Origin: JABCYV01 sp963729325
GTDB lineage: Bacteria > Acidobacteriota > Terriglobia > Terriglobales > Acidobacteriaceae
Direction of reading: 5' to 3'
Assembly (NCBI GenBank): GCA_963729325.1
Contig: CAVSNS010000039.1
Coordinates: forward strand, 1 to 64,000
Length of the DNA: 64,000 bases
Positions within the stretch are counted from its first letter, which is position 1. Each line of letters begins with the position of its first letter. Below the pieces are notes generated by a model. That model was not told the origin of the DNA. It made no database searches and was given only the letters and a program-made list of their open reading frames with translations. The position numbers and the translations under genes are program-made. This document shows, piece by piece, positions 44,867 to 53,743 of the stretch.

Positions 44867-45799
44867 TTACTTCCTAGCAATGAAACAACAAGCGGTATGC
44901 GCTACCGTTCCAAAAATGCCACCAAGGAGTGCCGTGCCGAACGCTACCGTCAACAGCGCGCTTGCTGTGCTGTACCTCCGTTGAGGCTGAGCAGTCAGCC
45001 GGGCAAGGCGATGGCTTATAAACGAGGAAGCTGTCGCCTGCAGCAAGAACGCCTCTTCTGGATTGGCAAGTTTGGCTAACGCGGAAACCAGGTCGCCACC
45101 GCGGGCGCTCTGAATAACAGAGTCGTCACAGGAGAGCTCTCGATACAAAGCAAGGCGAGAGCCGGTGATCCAGACGAGCGGATGAAACCACAGCGCGCAA
45201 AGTCCCACTTCGTGTAAAAGGCGTATTAAGTTGTCGCGCCTCCGCGCATGCGTCAGCTCGTGGATGAGGACAGCGTTGAGTTCATGTTCACTCAACAACC
45301 GGTCAATTCCGTGCGGAAGTGAAATATGGGGACGCAGAACCCCATCCACAGCTGGAGCTTGTCGACTCCCATCGAACCTTACCGGTACGCCATGAGCGAG
45401 GAAACTCGGCCTCGGGTCGAGAACACTTTGACCGGCCGTGGCCTGAGCAGCGCGCCGCTCAGCGCGTATCCGCAAACAAAGGCGCGTCAGCATCAAGGTT
45501 GTGCCGAGCAACCACACCACGCAGAGCACCGCGGCGGTCGGACCTCGAGAGATGCTATTTGCCACGTCGCCGATGACGCCTAGCGGCGCGGCCCACGAGA
45601 GGTGGGACGCCCAGACTTTGTCGAGCACTGCGCCCAGCGGGAAAATGAAATTGAGCGATGTGGCCACCCAAATCCAATACTTCGTGGTGGCACTGCCCCG
45701 CCGGATCGATGTCAGAACCCAAGCCGCGAGCCAGACAATTGAGGCATACAGGAGGTGAACTTCGAAGTAATACAACCCGCGCGCGATGTGCTCATGCAT
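44867..45799 (-). CDS. BlaR1/M56-family membrane metallopeptidase
   Basis: A 310-residue membrane protein with N-terminal helices (YFEVHLLYASIVWLAAWVLT, YWIWVATSLNFIFPLGAVL, AAVLCVVWLLGTTLMLTRLC). The zinc peptidase motif is VLIHELTHARRRDNLI (HExxH), followed by LCALWFHPLVWITGSRLALY and RELSCDDSVI. A last hydrophobic segment closes the chain. It lacks the C-terminal penicillin-sensor domain of true BlaR1, so it senses something else or works through another protein. ATG 45799 overlaps the end of blaI, so the pair is translationally coupled. It probably cleaves or controls the BlaI-like repressor. Confidence 0.85.
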   Translation of the reverse strand: MHEHIARGLYYFEVHLLYASIVWLAAWVLTSIRRGSATTKYWIWVATSLNFIFPLGAVLDKVWASHLSWAAPLGVIGDVANSISRGPTAAVLCVVWLLGTTLMLTRLCLRIRAERRAAQATAGQSVLDPRPSFLAHGVPVRFDGSRQAPAVDGVLRPHISLPHGIDRLLSEHELNAVLIHELTHARRRDNLIRLLHEVGLCALWFHPLVWITGSRLALYRELSCDDSVIQSARGGDLVSALAKLANPEEAFLLQATASSFISHRLARLTAQPQRRYSTASALLTVAFGTALLGGIFGTVAHTACCFIARK

Positions 45800-46193
45800 A
45801 GCCTTTTCCTCCACGGCTGCGGCTGCTCTTGCTGCTTGGCGCCGCAGTTTGAAGAGCCCGTAAGTCCTTCAGCGTGAGCGTGCCCGTTTCGAGCAGATTA
45901 GAAACCAGCAGCCGAGGGGACCCGCCGAATAGATCCAGGAGATCTCGCATCAGTCCGATTCGATACTCGCTCTGGTTAATTGACGGCTCGAAGAGTTGCG
46001 CGTTACCGATCTTTTTTACCTTGCGCAGAGCGCCCTTCTGCTCGAGCCTATAGACAAGCGTCTGAACAGTTGTGTAAGCCACGCGCTCATCTTCGGGCAA
46101 GCTTTCGAGAATCTCGCGGACAGAGCAAGTTCCCAGCTTCCAGTACTGCTCCAGGATTCGTGTCTCGGCTTTCGACAAACGCATTTTGTTCAT
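45792..46193 (-). CDS. BlaI/MecI/CopY-type repressor
   Basis: A 133-residue winged-helix repressor: LSKAETRILEQYWKLGTCSV, REILESLPEDERVAYTTVQT, LVYRLEQKGALRKVKKIGN, then a dimerisation helix region (YRIGLMRDLLDLFGGSPRLL) and a Ser/Arg-rich tail. Proteins of this group repress their own operon and are inactivated by the partner M56 peptidase, here encoded directly downstream with an 8-bp overlap. An AGGAG site precedes ATG 46193 closely; ATG 46184 is the alternative. Targets may include the DinB/amidohydrolase genes downstream (inference). Confidence 0.88.
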   Translation of the reverse strand: MNKMRLSKAETRILEQYWKLGTCSVREILESLPEDERVAYTTVQTLVYRLEQKGALRKVKKIGNAQLFEPSINQSEYRIGLMRDLLDLFGGSPRLLVSNLLETGTLTLKDLRALQTAAPSSKSSRSRGGKGYA

Positions 46194-46297
46194 ATCTCCT
46201 ACTTGTCTCGGTAATGCTACTACAATATCCGTTTACTGGACAAGAGAACTATTCTTTTCGATTTATTTTGAACCAAAGATTCTAGGGTGACGGTACG

Positions 46298-46916
46298 TTA
46301 AGGCACGCTGTTCTCCGTTAGCGGGCGGGGATGGCGGACCATCAAAGCGTAGTCCGCGCCAGTGGTCGGCTCCGTGAATCGCGCCTTAGTAGAAAAGCCG
46401 AGGCGCTCGTAAAACGAGAGGTTTCGGGGACTGAACGTCTCCAGGTAACAGGTTGCGTTGACGCGATCGGCTTCGGCAACAGTCGGTTCCAGTAATTTGC
46501 GGCCGAGCCCCTGACCCTGAGCTGCTGGGATCGACAGCGACAATCGAGAGATACCACGCATCATCGTCGACCACGTTCGCGGCCTTCGCGCGCATGAAAC
46601 TGACGATTCGATAGTAATTTGCGCAGCCTTCCGCATCGAGCGTCGACTCCAACAGCACACGCTTGTTATGTGCGGCGCGTGATTGCACATCGGGAGCCTG
46701 AGGCAGCAGCCATACGGCTACGCCGAGCGTAGGGTCGGCGAGATGAACGCAGCGCCCGATGTCTTGCCCTTCCTGGATCGAGTAGGCAAAATACTGCGTC
46801 AGGACTTCTCGGCGGCGGACGGGGCCGCGCACATATCCGCCACAGATGCAGCGGTAGAAGGGGTCATTCTCGAGCGCAGCGACCGCACTCGCAACTGCTG
46901 GATCAATTGTCAGCAC
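46298..46916 (-). CDS. GNAT-family acetyltransferase (one frameshift)
   Basis: The first frame holds the N-terminal part (VAALENDPFYRCICGGYVR, LGVAVWLLPQAPDVQSRAA) and YLSIVAVDPSSSGSG. A shift near 46525 leads to AAQGQGLGRKLLEPTVAEAD, the acetyl-CoA loop (Q/R-x-x-G-x-G/A) and helix, then LETFSPRNLSFYERLGF and a final strand. It resembles GCN5-related enzymes of about 205 residues. The start (GTG 46916) is uncertain because the 70-bp repeat begins 20 bp upstream and may have removed the real N-terminus. Confidence 0.7.
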
Positions 46917-46935
46917 GTGCTTGCTCGTTTTGAGT

Positions 46936-47003
46936 CCTCAGGGGCTAAAGCCTTCATTGTGCCGAGGCAGTTATCGCAGCGCTGAACGCTGCGCTACCCA
47001 AAA
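46936..47003. repeat. 70-bp dispersed repeat, third copy
   Basis: It begins CCTCAGGGGCTAAAGCC and ends ATCGCAGCGCTGAACGCTGC then GCTACCCAAA. It shares both ends and the GCAGCG hairpin with 25551-25620 and 41599-41667; the 25 bp in between differ. Confidence 0.75.
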
Positions 47004-47118
47004 CCTGAGTTTTTCGGCCGTGGCGCCACCCAAAGCCAGATTTTTGGCGGTCGCGAAAAGCCGTGCGCTTTCCTGACGGGATTCCTCGATTCTTGGCTTC
47101 GGGAGTGCAAATGATTCT

Positions 47119-47145
47119 GCACGGGCGGGACGCCCGCGCCTACAT
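47119..47145. repeat. GCACGGGCG/CGCCCGCGCC hairpin repeat
   Basis: GCACGGGCGGGACGCCCGCG then CCTACAT. GGGCG pairs with CGCCC around GGA. Near-identical elements are at 31351-31379 and 36596-36623. Confidence 0.7.
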
Positions 47146-47153
47146 CGCACCAG

Positions 47154-48313
47154 CTAGATTGTCGCTAGCGCCTGGTCGAGATCATCGATGATGTCCTCGA
47201 CGTTCTCGATTCCTACGGAGATGCGGACCATGCCGTCGGTAATTCCGATCTGCTCTTCTGCCCTTCTCGCCAAGAGCGGCGTGGGTCATGGTAGCGGGAT
47301 GGGAGATGAGAGTCTCCACTCCGCCCAACGATTCAGCCAAGGAACATACTCGCACTTTTTTCAGCAGCTTCTTGGCATTCGAAAGCGATCCGGTTTCGAA
47401 GGTGATCATGGAGCCGAAGCCGCTCATCTGCTTCTGCGCCAGTTCGTATTGGGGATGCTCTGGCAGTCCGGGATAAAAAACTTTCTTCACTTTCTTGTGG
47501 CGCGCCAGGAATTCCGCTACAAATCTTCCGTTGCGATCGTGCTGCTCCATGCGCACGGCAAGAGTCTTGACGCCGCGCAGGATCAGCCAGCATTCGAACG
47601 GCGAAAGAATCGCCCCGGCAGCTTTTTGCACAAAGGCCAGCTTCTCGGCTTGCTCCGGAATGGTGCATACAACGACTCCGCCCAAGCCGTCGCTGTGGCC
47701 GTTGAGGAATTTTGTGGTGGAGTGCACAACCATGTCGGCGCCCAGCGCGATCGGCTGCTGAAAATATGGCGACATGAAAGTGTTGTCGACTACCAGTTCT
47801 ACTTTCTTGCGGCGGCAAACCTTGCTGATGGCCTCCAAGGTCACTGAGTGCCATGAGGGGATTGGTCGGAGTCTCGACATAAACCATGCGGGTGTTTTTG
47901 CGGATGGCGCGTTCCACATTTTTCACATCGGAAGTATCGACGTAGGTGAATTCGATGCCGTAACCGGCGAGCACCTGATTGAAGAGGCGCGGAACTCCGC
48001 CATAAAGGTCGTTGCCGCACACGACGTGGTCGCCGGACTTGAACATGGTGCAAATAGCGTTGATGGCAGCCATGCCGCTGGCGAAGGTGCGGGCGGCGAT
48101 TCCGCCTTCGAGCGCTGCGAGGTTCTCCTCCAACCGAGTGCGGGTGGGATTGGAAACGCGGGCGTACTCGTATCCTTTATTCTTGCCCAGTTCCTGCTGG
48201 ACGTAAGTGGACGTCGGATGGATGGGGACGGAGACCGCGCCGGTTTCGGCGTCAGGCTCCTGGCCGGCATGGATGGCGCGAGTGGCGAAACCGGGTTGTC
48301 GGTTCTTGGGCAT
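47154..48313 (-). CDS. Cystathionine gamma-synthase/gamma-lyase (two frameshifts)
   Basis: A PLP enzyme of about 385 residues (Cys/Met metabolism family). N-terminus GFATRAIHAGQEPDAETGAV, then YEYARVSNPTRTRLEENLAA and SGMAAINAICTMFKSGDHVV. After a shift near 47845 it continues LVVDNTFMSPYFQQP, the PLP lysine in VVHSTTKFLNGHSDGLGG, and SLAESLGGVETLISHPATMT. A second shift near 47262 restores the normal end (IGITDGMVRISVGIENVEDI) with a stop at 47154. Sequence alone does not separate synthase from lyase. It follows cysK on the same strand by about 90 bp, which fits a cysteine-methionine interconversion operon. Confidence 0.85.
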
Positions 48314-48331
48314 GGTTGAGGAAAAGGTGTC

Positions 48332-48394
48332 AGGTTTCAGGTCTAGGGTCTCGGGTCTCAACTCCCAGTTCTCGGTTCTCAGTTCTGAGTTCTC
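48332..48394. repeat. Degenerate heptamer array
   Basis: Nine consecutive 7-mers: AGGTTTC, AGGTCTA, GGGTCTC, GGGTCTC, AACTCCC, AGTTCTC, GGTTCTC, AGTTCTG, AGTTCTC. It fills most of the spacer between cysK and the PLP-enzyme gene. The 7-bp period would be coding-neutral only every third unit, and there is no ribosome site for a protein here. Confidence 0.65.
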
Positions 48395-48404
48395 GGCGCA
48401 CGCT

Positions 48405-49359
48405 TCAAATCCCACCCTCAAAGATTTTCTTCGAGAGATAGCGTTCGGCGGAATCCGGAATCATGGTCACGACCCGCTTGCCGGGACCCAACCCTCGCGC
48501 CACTTTCAAAGCCGCAAAGACGTTGGCTCCGCCGCTCGAGCCCGACAGCACGCCTTCGCGAGCCGCCAGTTCTTTCACCATGGCAAAGGCGTCGATATCG
48601 GTGACCATCACAATTTCATCGCAGACGGAACTGTCAAAGTTTTTGGGCACGAAGCTCGATCCGATGCCTTCCACTTTGTGAGGACCGGGCTTGCCGCCGC
48701 CCAAGGACCGAACCCTGGGTCTCTACGGCAATGGTCAACACCCGTGGGAGACGCTCTTTCAGAAAGCGCGCCACGCCGGTGAAGGTGCCGGAGGTACCGA
48801 CGCCGATTACCAGAGCGTCGATCCGTCCTTCCATTTGCTCGAAAATCTCCGGGGCTGTGGTGTGGTAGTGAAACTCAGGGTTGGAAGGATTTTCGAACTG
48901 GGCGGCCATGAAGGCTTTGGGATCGCGAGCGGCGAGTTCTTTGGCGCGGGTTATTGCTCCCTGGATGCCCTCGGCGTCCGGAGTACGTGTGACCTCGGCG
49001 CCGAGGGCCCGCATGAGCATGACTTTTTCCTCAGAAAAACGGTCGGGAACGAACAGCGCCACTTTATATCCGCTATTCACCCCAATTAGCGCGAGCCCGA
49101 TGCCGGTGTTTCCCGCAGTTGCTTCGACGATAGTGCCACCGGGTTTGAGCAGGCCTTGCTCTTCGGCACGCCGAATGATGCCGATCGCGGCGCGGTCCTT
49201 CACACTTCCACCGGGATTCAAATACTCCAGCTTGGCGTAGATCTCAGCCGAATCCGGAGGCACCAGCTTTTTCAATTGAAGGAGAGGAGTTTCGCCGACC
49301 AGTTGAGTAATGTCGTCGGCGACGCGCAGGCGCGTGCCCTCGATTGTCTTGGTTCGCAC
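48405..49359 (-). CDS. cysK: Cysteine synthase (O-acetylserine sulfhydrylase; one frameshift)
   Basis: A PLP fold-type II enzyme of about 317 residues: ITQLVGETPLLQLKKLVP, NPGGSVKDRAAIGIIRRAEE (PLP Lys in SVKDRAA), EATAGNTGIGLALIGVNSGY and VIGVGTSGTFTGVARFLKER. After a frameshift near 48697 it continues GGGKPGPHKVEGIGSSF and ends VVTMIPDSAERYLSKKIFEG. It makes cysteine from O-acetylserine and sulfide; the related cystathionine beta-synthase cannot be fully excluded given the partner gene. The start is GTG 49359. It is the first gene of a two-gene sulfur amino acid operon. Confidence 0.87.
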
Positions 49360-49465
49360 ATTACAGGGTACGGAAGCGAGGCGGAGGCGTCAATCGAGCT
49401 TTCAGGAAATCGCAGCCGCCTTACTGCGCACCGGAATCCTAAGCTGCAACAAGGCGAGCGGCTGT

Positions 49466-50920
49466 TTAGTCGTCGGTGTCGCACCGGGCTTCTGATCGGA
49501 TTTTCTCGCCGAGCAGAGTTGCGACAGAATTGAGATCCTTGGCGAGGGCCAGCCGCCAACGTCCAACGGAATGCTGCGCCAGTTCTTCCATGGTTTGTTC
49601 GAAGGCTTGCATGGCCTCTGCTACTTTGACCTTTAGTGATTCGGAAATGGAGACTTCAATTTCTTTTTGGATGTTGTTTAAGCGGCCACGCGCTTCACCG
49701 ACTTGATTTGCAAGCTCATTAGCTCCATTTGCTTTGAGTTCTTTGAGGACCACACCGGCTGCGCTCTGGAGGTCGGTTTGTGCAGCGGAGATGATTTCGC
49801 GCGCGACCTGTTCCAGGTGATCGTCAAGGTTCGACTCGAGCCGGCGCACGGATTGGTCCAGATTCCCGGTGCGGCTGTCCAGATCCGCGAGTTGCGCCTC
49901 CAGGCGCACCGACTTCGACTCTACTGCCGCCTGGACTTGGTCCATTTCCTTGCGGTACGCCTCGTGCTCCTCTCGCAAACGCAGCTGCAGGGCTTGCAAG
50001 TTTTCCTCGCTGCGCCGGTCGAGACGGCTTCCCGCATCCAAAGCCTGCTGCTGAAATTTCTCTAGCCCAACGCGGAGCTGCTGCCGCACTGTATCGCTCA
50101 TATCCAGCGAGATAGCTTGCGCTCGTTGTTCGACAGCTTGCAGGTCTTGCAGGGCGCGCTGCCGAAACTCCTCCTGGGCGGTATTTATTTTTTCTTCAAT
50201 GGTTGCTTTGGCTGCGCCTAGCACCTGGGCGGATTGCTCGCGGGTTTGTTGCAAAGCTTGTGTTTCCAGGTCACGCTTCAGGCGGACCCACAACTGCTCT
50301 TCGAGCTCGGGAGGAATCTGTGACAGCGACACTTCAAATTTGCTGCGCTTTGATTCTCCCCGAGTCAGTTTTTCTCTGATGTCGGCTACTTCCGTGTTCA
50401 ATGGCTTCACGAGTTCGGCGAGGATGGTTTTCAAATGGTCGTCCGAGAGTTGCTTCTCAATTTTGTCGAATACAACTTTCAGCGTGGGCGCGTCCGGACT
50501 TAGCGGCTGATGTAGGGCCTCGGGATTCGCCATCGACAGTTTTCGAGACGGACGCGCTGTGGTGGACGCGGGCATCTCCAACAGTCCTAACCATTGTTCC
50601 GGACACGGTTTTATTCCCCAGAAGTTTTCCGGACGGTCCAGCTTCACCCCCAGCTTCCAGCCCGGTTGATGAGATCCCAGCGGCTGGCAGGCGACAACGT
50701 GGGCCATGGTTTCGCGGCCTTCTTCGCTTTGAAAGCGCACCGGAACGCCGGCTTCGAGTTTCACCGGCGAACGCAAGGCACAACCATGGGCGTTGACGAC
50801 CAAGGTCTCACAGATTCCAGAGAAACGGGCGCTCGGCTCTAAGCTGGTAACGCGGATCGGGAGGGTGATCGGTACCCTCGAGCTGCGCCGTGGTGTGTCC
50901 GGTACATTTGCACTATGCAT
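49466..50920 (-). CDS. PilZ-domain protein with long coiled coil
   Basis: A 484-residue protein. Residues about 8-105 form a PilZ-like domain (RRSSRVPITLPIRVTSLEP holding the R-x-x-x-R motif, then VVNAHGCALRSPVKLEAGVP, a variant of the D/N-x-S-x-x-G motif, and GWKLGVKLDRP). From about 140 to 475 a nearly continuous coiled coil follows (VFDKIEKQLSDDHLKTILAE ... LESNLDDHLEQVAREIISAA). No membrane segment is seen. PilZ domains bind cyclic di-GMP and the coiled coil could transmit this to a partner, as in motility or surface organisation. ATG 50920 has GAGGATAA upstream. The serine in the second motif is replaced, so ligand binding is uncertain. Confidence 0.78.
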   Translation of the reverse strand: MHSANVPDTPRRSSRVPITLPIRVTSLEPSARFSGICETLVVNAHGCALRSPVKLEAGVPVRFQSEEGRETMAHVVACQPLGSHQPGWKLGVKLDRPENFWGIKPCPEQWLGLLEMPASTTARPSRKLSMANPEALHQPLSPDAPTLKVVFDKIEKQLSDDHLKTILAELVKPLNTEVADIREKLTRGESKRSKFEVSLSQIPPELEEQLWVRLKRDLETQALQQTREQSAQVLGAAKATIEEKINTAQEEFRQRALQDLQAVEQRAQAISLDMSDTVRQQLRVGLEKFQQQALDAGSRLDRRSEENLQALQLRLREEHEAYRKEMDQVQAAVESKSVRLEAQLADLDSRTGNLDQSVRRLESNLDDHLEQVAREIISAAQTDLQSAAGVVLKELKANGANELANQVGEARGRLNNIQKEIEVSISESLKVKVAEAMQAFEQTMEELAQHSVGRWRLALAKDLNSVATLLGEKIRSEARCDTDD

Positions 50921-51285
50921 GGTTATCCTCTGTTCCGAAGAGTGCGCGCTATTCCCGATTTGGGACGGGTTATAGCTGCAGTAAAGGTAACGCCAATTCC
51001 GCCGGTTGGGCCTCACCCAAGAGTGTCTTTCGGTGTGTTCGATTGGGCACTGCCCGTTGGTAATTTGCTGCGTGGCTCAATTGTGGTGCGCGGCGTAACG
51101 GTCTTTTACTGAGCGGGCGAGCGAAATTCGACACTATTATTGCGGCTTGCCATTCTTACTTGATTGCGGCAATGACCGGGTAATGAGACTACATACTGGC
51201 CATCAGCCCGCCCCGAATGGACTAAGGAGTAAGCCCGATTGGGGATTTTTTGGTATAGCTTGAGACCTACCTTAGGTTCGGAGCT
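50921..51285. other. Intergenic stretch
   Basis: This stretch of 365 bp holds the divergent promoters of the PilZ gene and the small zinc-ribbon-like gene. No supported gene; a minus-strand frame at 51106-51369 has no family features. Confidence 0.4.
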
Positions 51286-51525
51286 ATGGAGCACAAAACT
51301 GGCATGACCGCACCATTCATAAAGCGTCTCTTGCAGAAATGTTGCCCGCATCGATTTTCCTGGCCGCACGCCGGCGCCTACGGCCAGGACTATCAGATTT
51401 GCCTCATCTGTGGAGTTGCCTACGAGTACGACTGCACAACCATGAGCCAGACTGGCCGATTGGCAGTAATGGACGCGCGAGACGAGCTCTTACGTGAGAA
51501 ACGACCCTCACGGCTGGTCGAGTGA
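51286..51525 (+). CDS. Small zinc-ribbon-like protein
   Basis: A 79-residue protein with cysteines spaced for metal binding: CCPHRFSWPHAGAYGQDYQI then CLICGVAYEYDC. The C-P-H...C-L-I-C pattern suggests a small treble-clef or zinc ribbon. The C-terminal helix is charged (AVMDARDELLREKRPSR). Similar short proteins occur widely in Acidobacteriota; no function is known. It is convergent with the VWA gene, whose stop lies 7 bp beyond. Confidence 0.6.
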   Translation: MEHKTGMTAPFIKRLLQKCCPHRFSWPHAGAYGQDYQICLICGVAYEYDCTTMSQTGRLAVMDARDELLREKRPSRLVE

Positions 51526-51531
51526 GAAGGT

Positions 51532-52611
51532 TTAGTTCCCGCCGCCGATGGATTGTTCCTGGCCGGCGTAGTAACCGCTGCGCGTCCTCACGGTCAGTTT
51601 GCCGTAGCCCTTGGCGTGCGCGTCCACACGAATGGTGCGATAGCCACCGGCGCTTCTCGGGGTAGTGGGTTTGTAACCGATGGTGTATTGGCTGCGAATG
51701 TCGTGAGCCACGGTGCGGCTGATTTCATCCACTTCACCCAGCGTGCGGGGCAGGAAGGCGATTCCTCCGGTGCGCTCGGCGAGCATTTTCAGAGCGCGAC
51801 GGGCCCGCCTTTCTCTCTCTTCTCCCAGCAGTCCGATGGCATAGATGGTAGGGCCATTCTCTTGCGATAGACGCCGTACCGTGTCTTCAAGAGTTTCACG
51901 GCTTTCGTTGTCTTCTCCATCTGTAACTACGAGCATGACCTTCTTCTGCAATTTGGCGTTCTTTTTCAGGTAGTCGTCCCAGGAAGCGACAAGCGCGTCG
52001 TAGAGGGCAGTTCCTCCCCGGGCTTCGACCTTCTCCAGGGCTTCCTGCAACTTCTTTATATCGGAGGTAAAGTCCTGGTCCAGGTAGTACTCGTCGTTGA
52101 AATTGACGATAAAGACCTGGTCCTGGGGATTGCTGGCGCGGACCAAGTTTAGAGCTGCCTTGTTAACTCGTTCGCGCTTTTCCCGCATGGAGCCGGAGTT
52201 GTCGATCACGATGCCCAGAGCGACCGGAATATCCTCGTGCCGGAATGAGGTGATGATCTGCGGCTTACCGTCCTCGAATACGGTGAATGCGCTTTTATCG
52301 AGGCTTGTCACAAGGTGCTGCTTGTCGTCGACCACGGTGGCGTGCAACAAGACTTCCTGCACTTGAGCGTGGAAAACAAAGCCGCCAGCTTCAGGCGCGG
52401 GTGGTTGTTGCTCTTGCGCAGGCGCTTGCCCCTGCGCAGGCGCGGGCGGCTGTCCCGGCGGATTGTTGGGAGGCTTTGTAGTGGGTGCGGATTGCGCCGG
52501 AGCAGCGCAGGCTGGAGGATTCTGCGGAGCAGAATCCTGGGCTGGAGTTGTTAGGCTTGAAAAAAGCAAAACCACCAGCAGGGCCGGAACCCAACTACTG
52601 CGTAGGTGCAT
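51532..52611 (-). CDS. Secreted VWA-domain protein (VWFA-related Acidobacterial domain)
   Basis: A 359-residue protein: signal peptide (VPALLVVLLFSSLTTPAQ), a Pro/Gln/Ala-rich linker, an N-terminal beta domain (HATVVDDKQHLVTSLDKSAF then TVFEDGKPQ) and a VWA domain with an intact MIDAS (ALGIVIDNSGSMREK, GGTALYDAL, VVTDGEDNES). This layout is the Acidobacterial VWFA-related family, used for protein-protein contact outside the cell. The start at 52611 overlaps the upstream VWA gene by 17 bp. Confidence 0.9.
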   Translation of the reverse strand: MHLRSSWVPALLVVLLFSSLTTPAQDSAPQNPPACAAPAQSAPTTKPPNNPPGQPPAPAQGQAPAQEQQPPAPEAGGFVFHAQVQEVLLHATVVDDKQHLVTSLDKSAFTVFEDGKPQIITSFRHEDIPVALGIVIDNSGSMREKRERVNKAALNLVRASNPQDQVFIVNFNDEYYLDQDFTSDIKKLQEALEKVEARGGTALYDALVASWDDYLKKNAKLQKKVMLVVTDGEDNESRETLEDTVRRLSQENGPTIYAIGLLGEERERRARRALKMLAERTGGIAFLPRTLGEVDEISRTVAHDIRSQYTIGYKPTTPRSAGGYRTIRVDAHAKGYGKLTVRTRSGYYAGQEQSIGGGN

Positions 52612-53569
52612 AGTATCCCGTTTTGGCATACACACGGAGTGGCGGCAGTCCCTTGGGGGGAATTAGCTTCACTTTTATCTTACGCCACTTCCCATCATGC
52701 GTCGGGTTCTTTGGACGGTATCCGAGCAGGTATTGGTTGCGTAGCTCAATGCCTATTTTTGTGGCCACGTCACCCAGGTCGTTGGGGTTATCGATGGTAA
52801 AGGCGCGGCCGCCAGTCAGTTCGGTAACGTCGGTCAGCAGGGCCGGTCCCATTTGCTCTTCTGGGGTGGGCATGTAACGGTCATAAATTCCAATGGCGTA
52901 GATCAGTACGTCGGCCTCTTTCACCAGAGACTTGATTTCGCCCTCGGTGTAGCGGCTGTGATTGTCGCCGCCATCGGAGATGATGAGCAGCGACTTTTTG
53001 GGATACTTGGCCTGCCTCATCTTGCTGACGCCCAAATAGATGGCATCGAGCAGGGCGGTACGGCCCTTGGGAACGGTGTAGATCAGCTTGCCCTGGATGT
53101 CTTCGACCGACTGGGTGAAATCGGAAATCTCTTCCGGCTTGTCGGCGAAGGTGATCATGAAGAACTCGTCCTGGGGATTCGCCGTCTTGAAGAACTCGAC
53201 TACGGCTTCGCGTGCCCGCTCGATCTTGCTGCTCATGCTGCCGCTCATGTCAAAGATGACGCCCAGTGAGACCGGGGCATCTTCGCTGGAAAAATGCTTG
53301 ATCTCCTGCTGGTCCTTGCCTTCGAAGACGCTGAAGTTATCTTTGTCCAGGCCGGTCACCAGGCGGTTCATGGGATCGGTGATGGTGACTGGAACCAGAA
53401 CCAGATCCACATCCACCTTATAGGGCTTGGTGTGGGTCCTGAACGCAGGATCGAGGATTTCATTCGCTTTAGGTGGCGATGGAGGTTCGATCCTGGGAGC
53501 GACGTGAACTTCATCCGCCGGGCTCTGCGCCCAGGCTGCCGGTACGGCATAGAAACTCGCCGCGATCAT
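52595..53569 (-). CDS. Secreted VWA-domain protein, upstream paralogue
   Basis: A 324-residue protein with the same order: signal peptide (short in this frame, FYAVPAAWAQ; a longer N-terminus may be hidden by a frameshift just upstream), beta domain (VPVTITDPMNRLVTGLDKDN then FSVFEGKDQ) and VWA with MIDAS (LGVIFDMSGSMSSKIERARE, GRTALLDAIYLG, LIISDGGDNHSRYTEGEI). It ends VYAKTGYYAPTQ, like its neighbour's SGYYAGQEQ. The two are tandem duplicates with a translational overlap and probably interact. Confidence 0.88.
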   Translation of the reverse strand: MIAASFYAVPAAWAQSPADEVHVAPRIEPPSPPKANEILDPAFRTHTKPYKVDVDLVLVPVTITDPMNRLVTGLDKDNFSVFEGKDQQEIKHFSSEDAPVSLGVIFDMSGSMSSKIERAREAVVEFFKTANPQDEFFMITFADKPEEISDFTQSVEDIQGKLIYTVPKGRTALLDAIYLGVSKMRQAKYPKKSLLIISDGGDNHSRYTEGEIKSLVKEADVLIYAIGIYDRYMPTPEEQMGPALLTDVTELTGGRAFTIDNPNDLGDVATKIGIELRNQYLLGYRPKNPTHDGKWRKIKVKLIPPKGLPPLRVYAKTGYYAPTQ

Positions 53570-53743
53570 TATTAGAAAGGTTGAAAGCGCGATGCTACTT
53601 GGGCACGAGCAATCTACGGCGGTTCCAGGGATGGGCCGAGTGGAGGGTCCGGGCTTGGGTCAGGCAACCGAGTGACCCGCGCCCTTGAAGGCGGGCCATA
53701 ATTACCTCATTGACGGAGATGCTATCACAGCTTTTCAACCGGA

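Noticed and set aside
48314..48421. N-terminal extension of the cystathionine enzyme
   Set aside because: The extension is the translated heptamer array; the family N-terminus begins at 48313.
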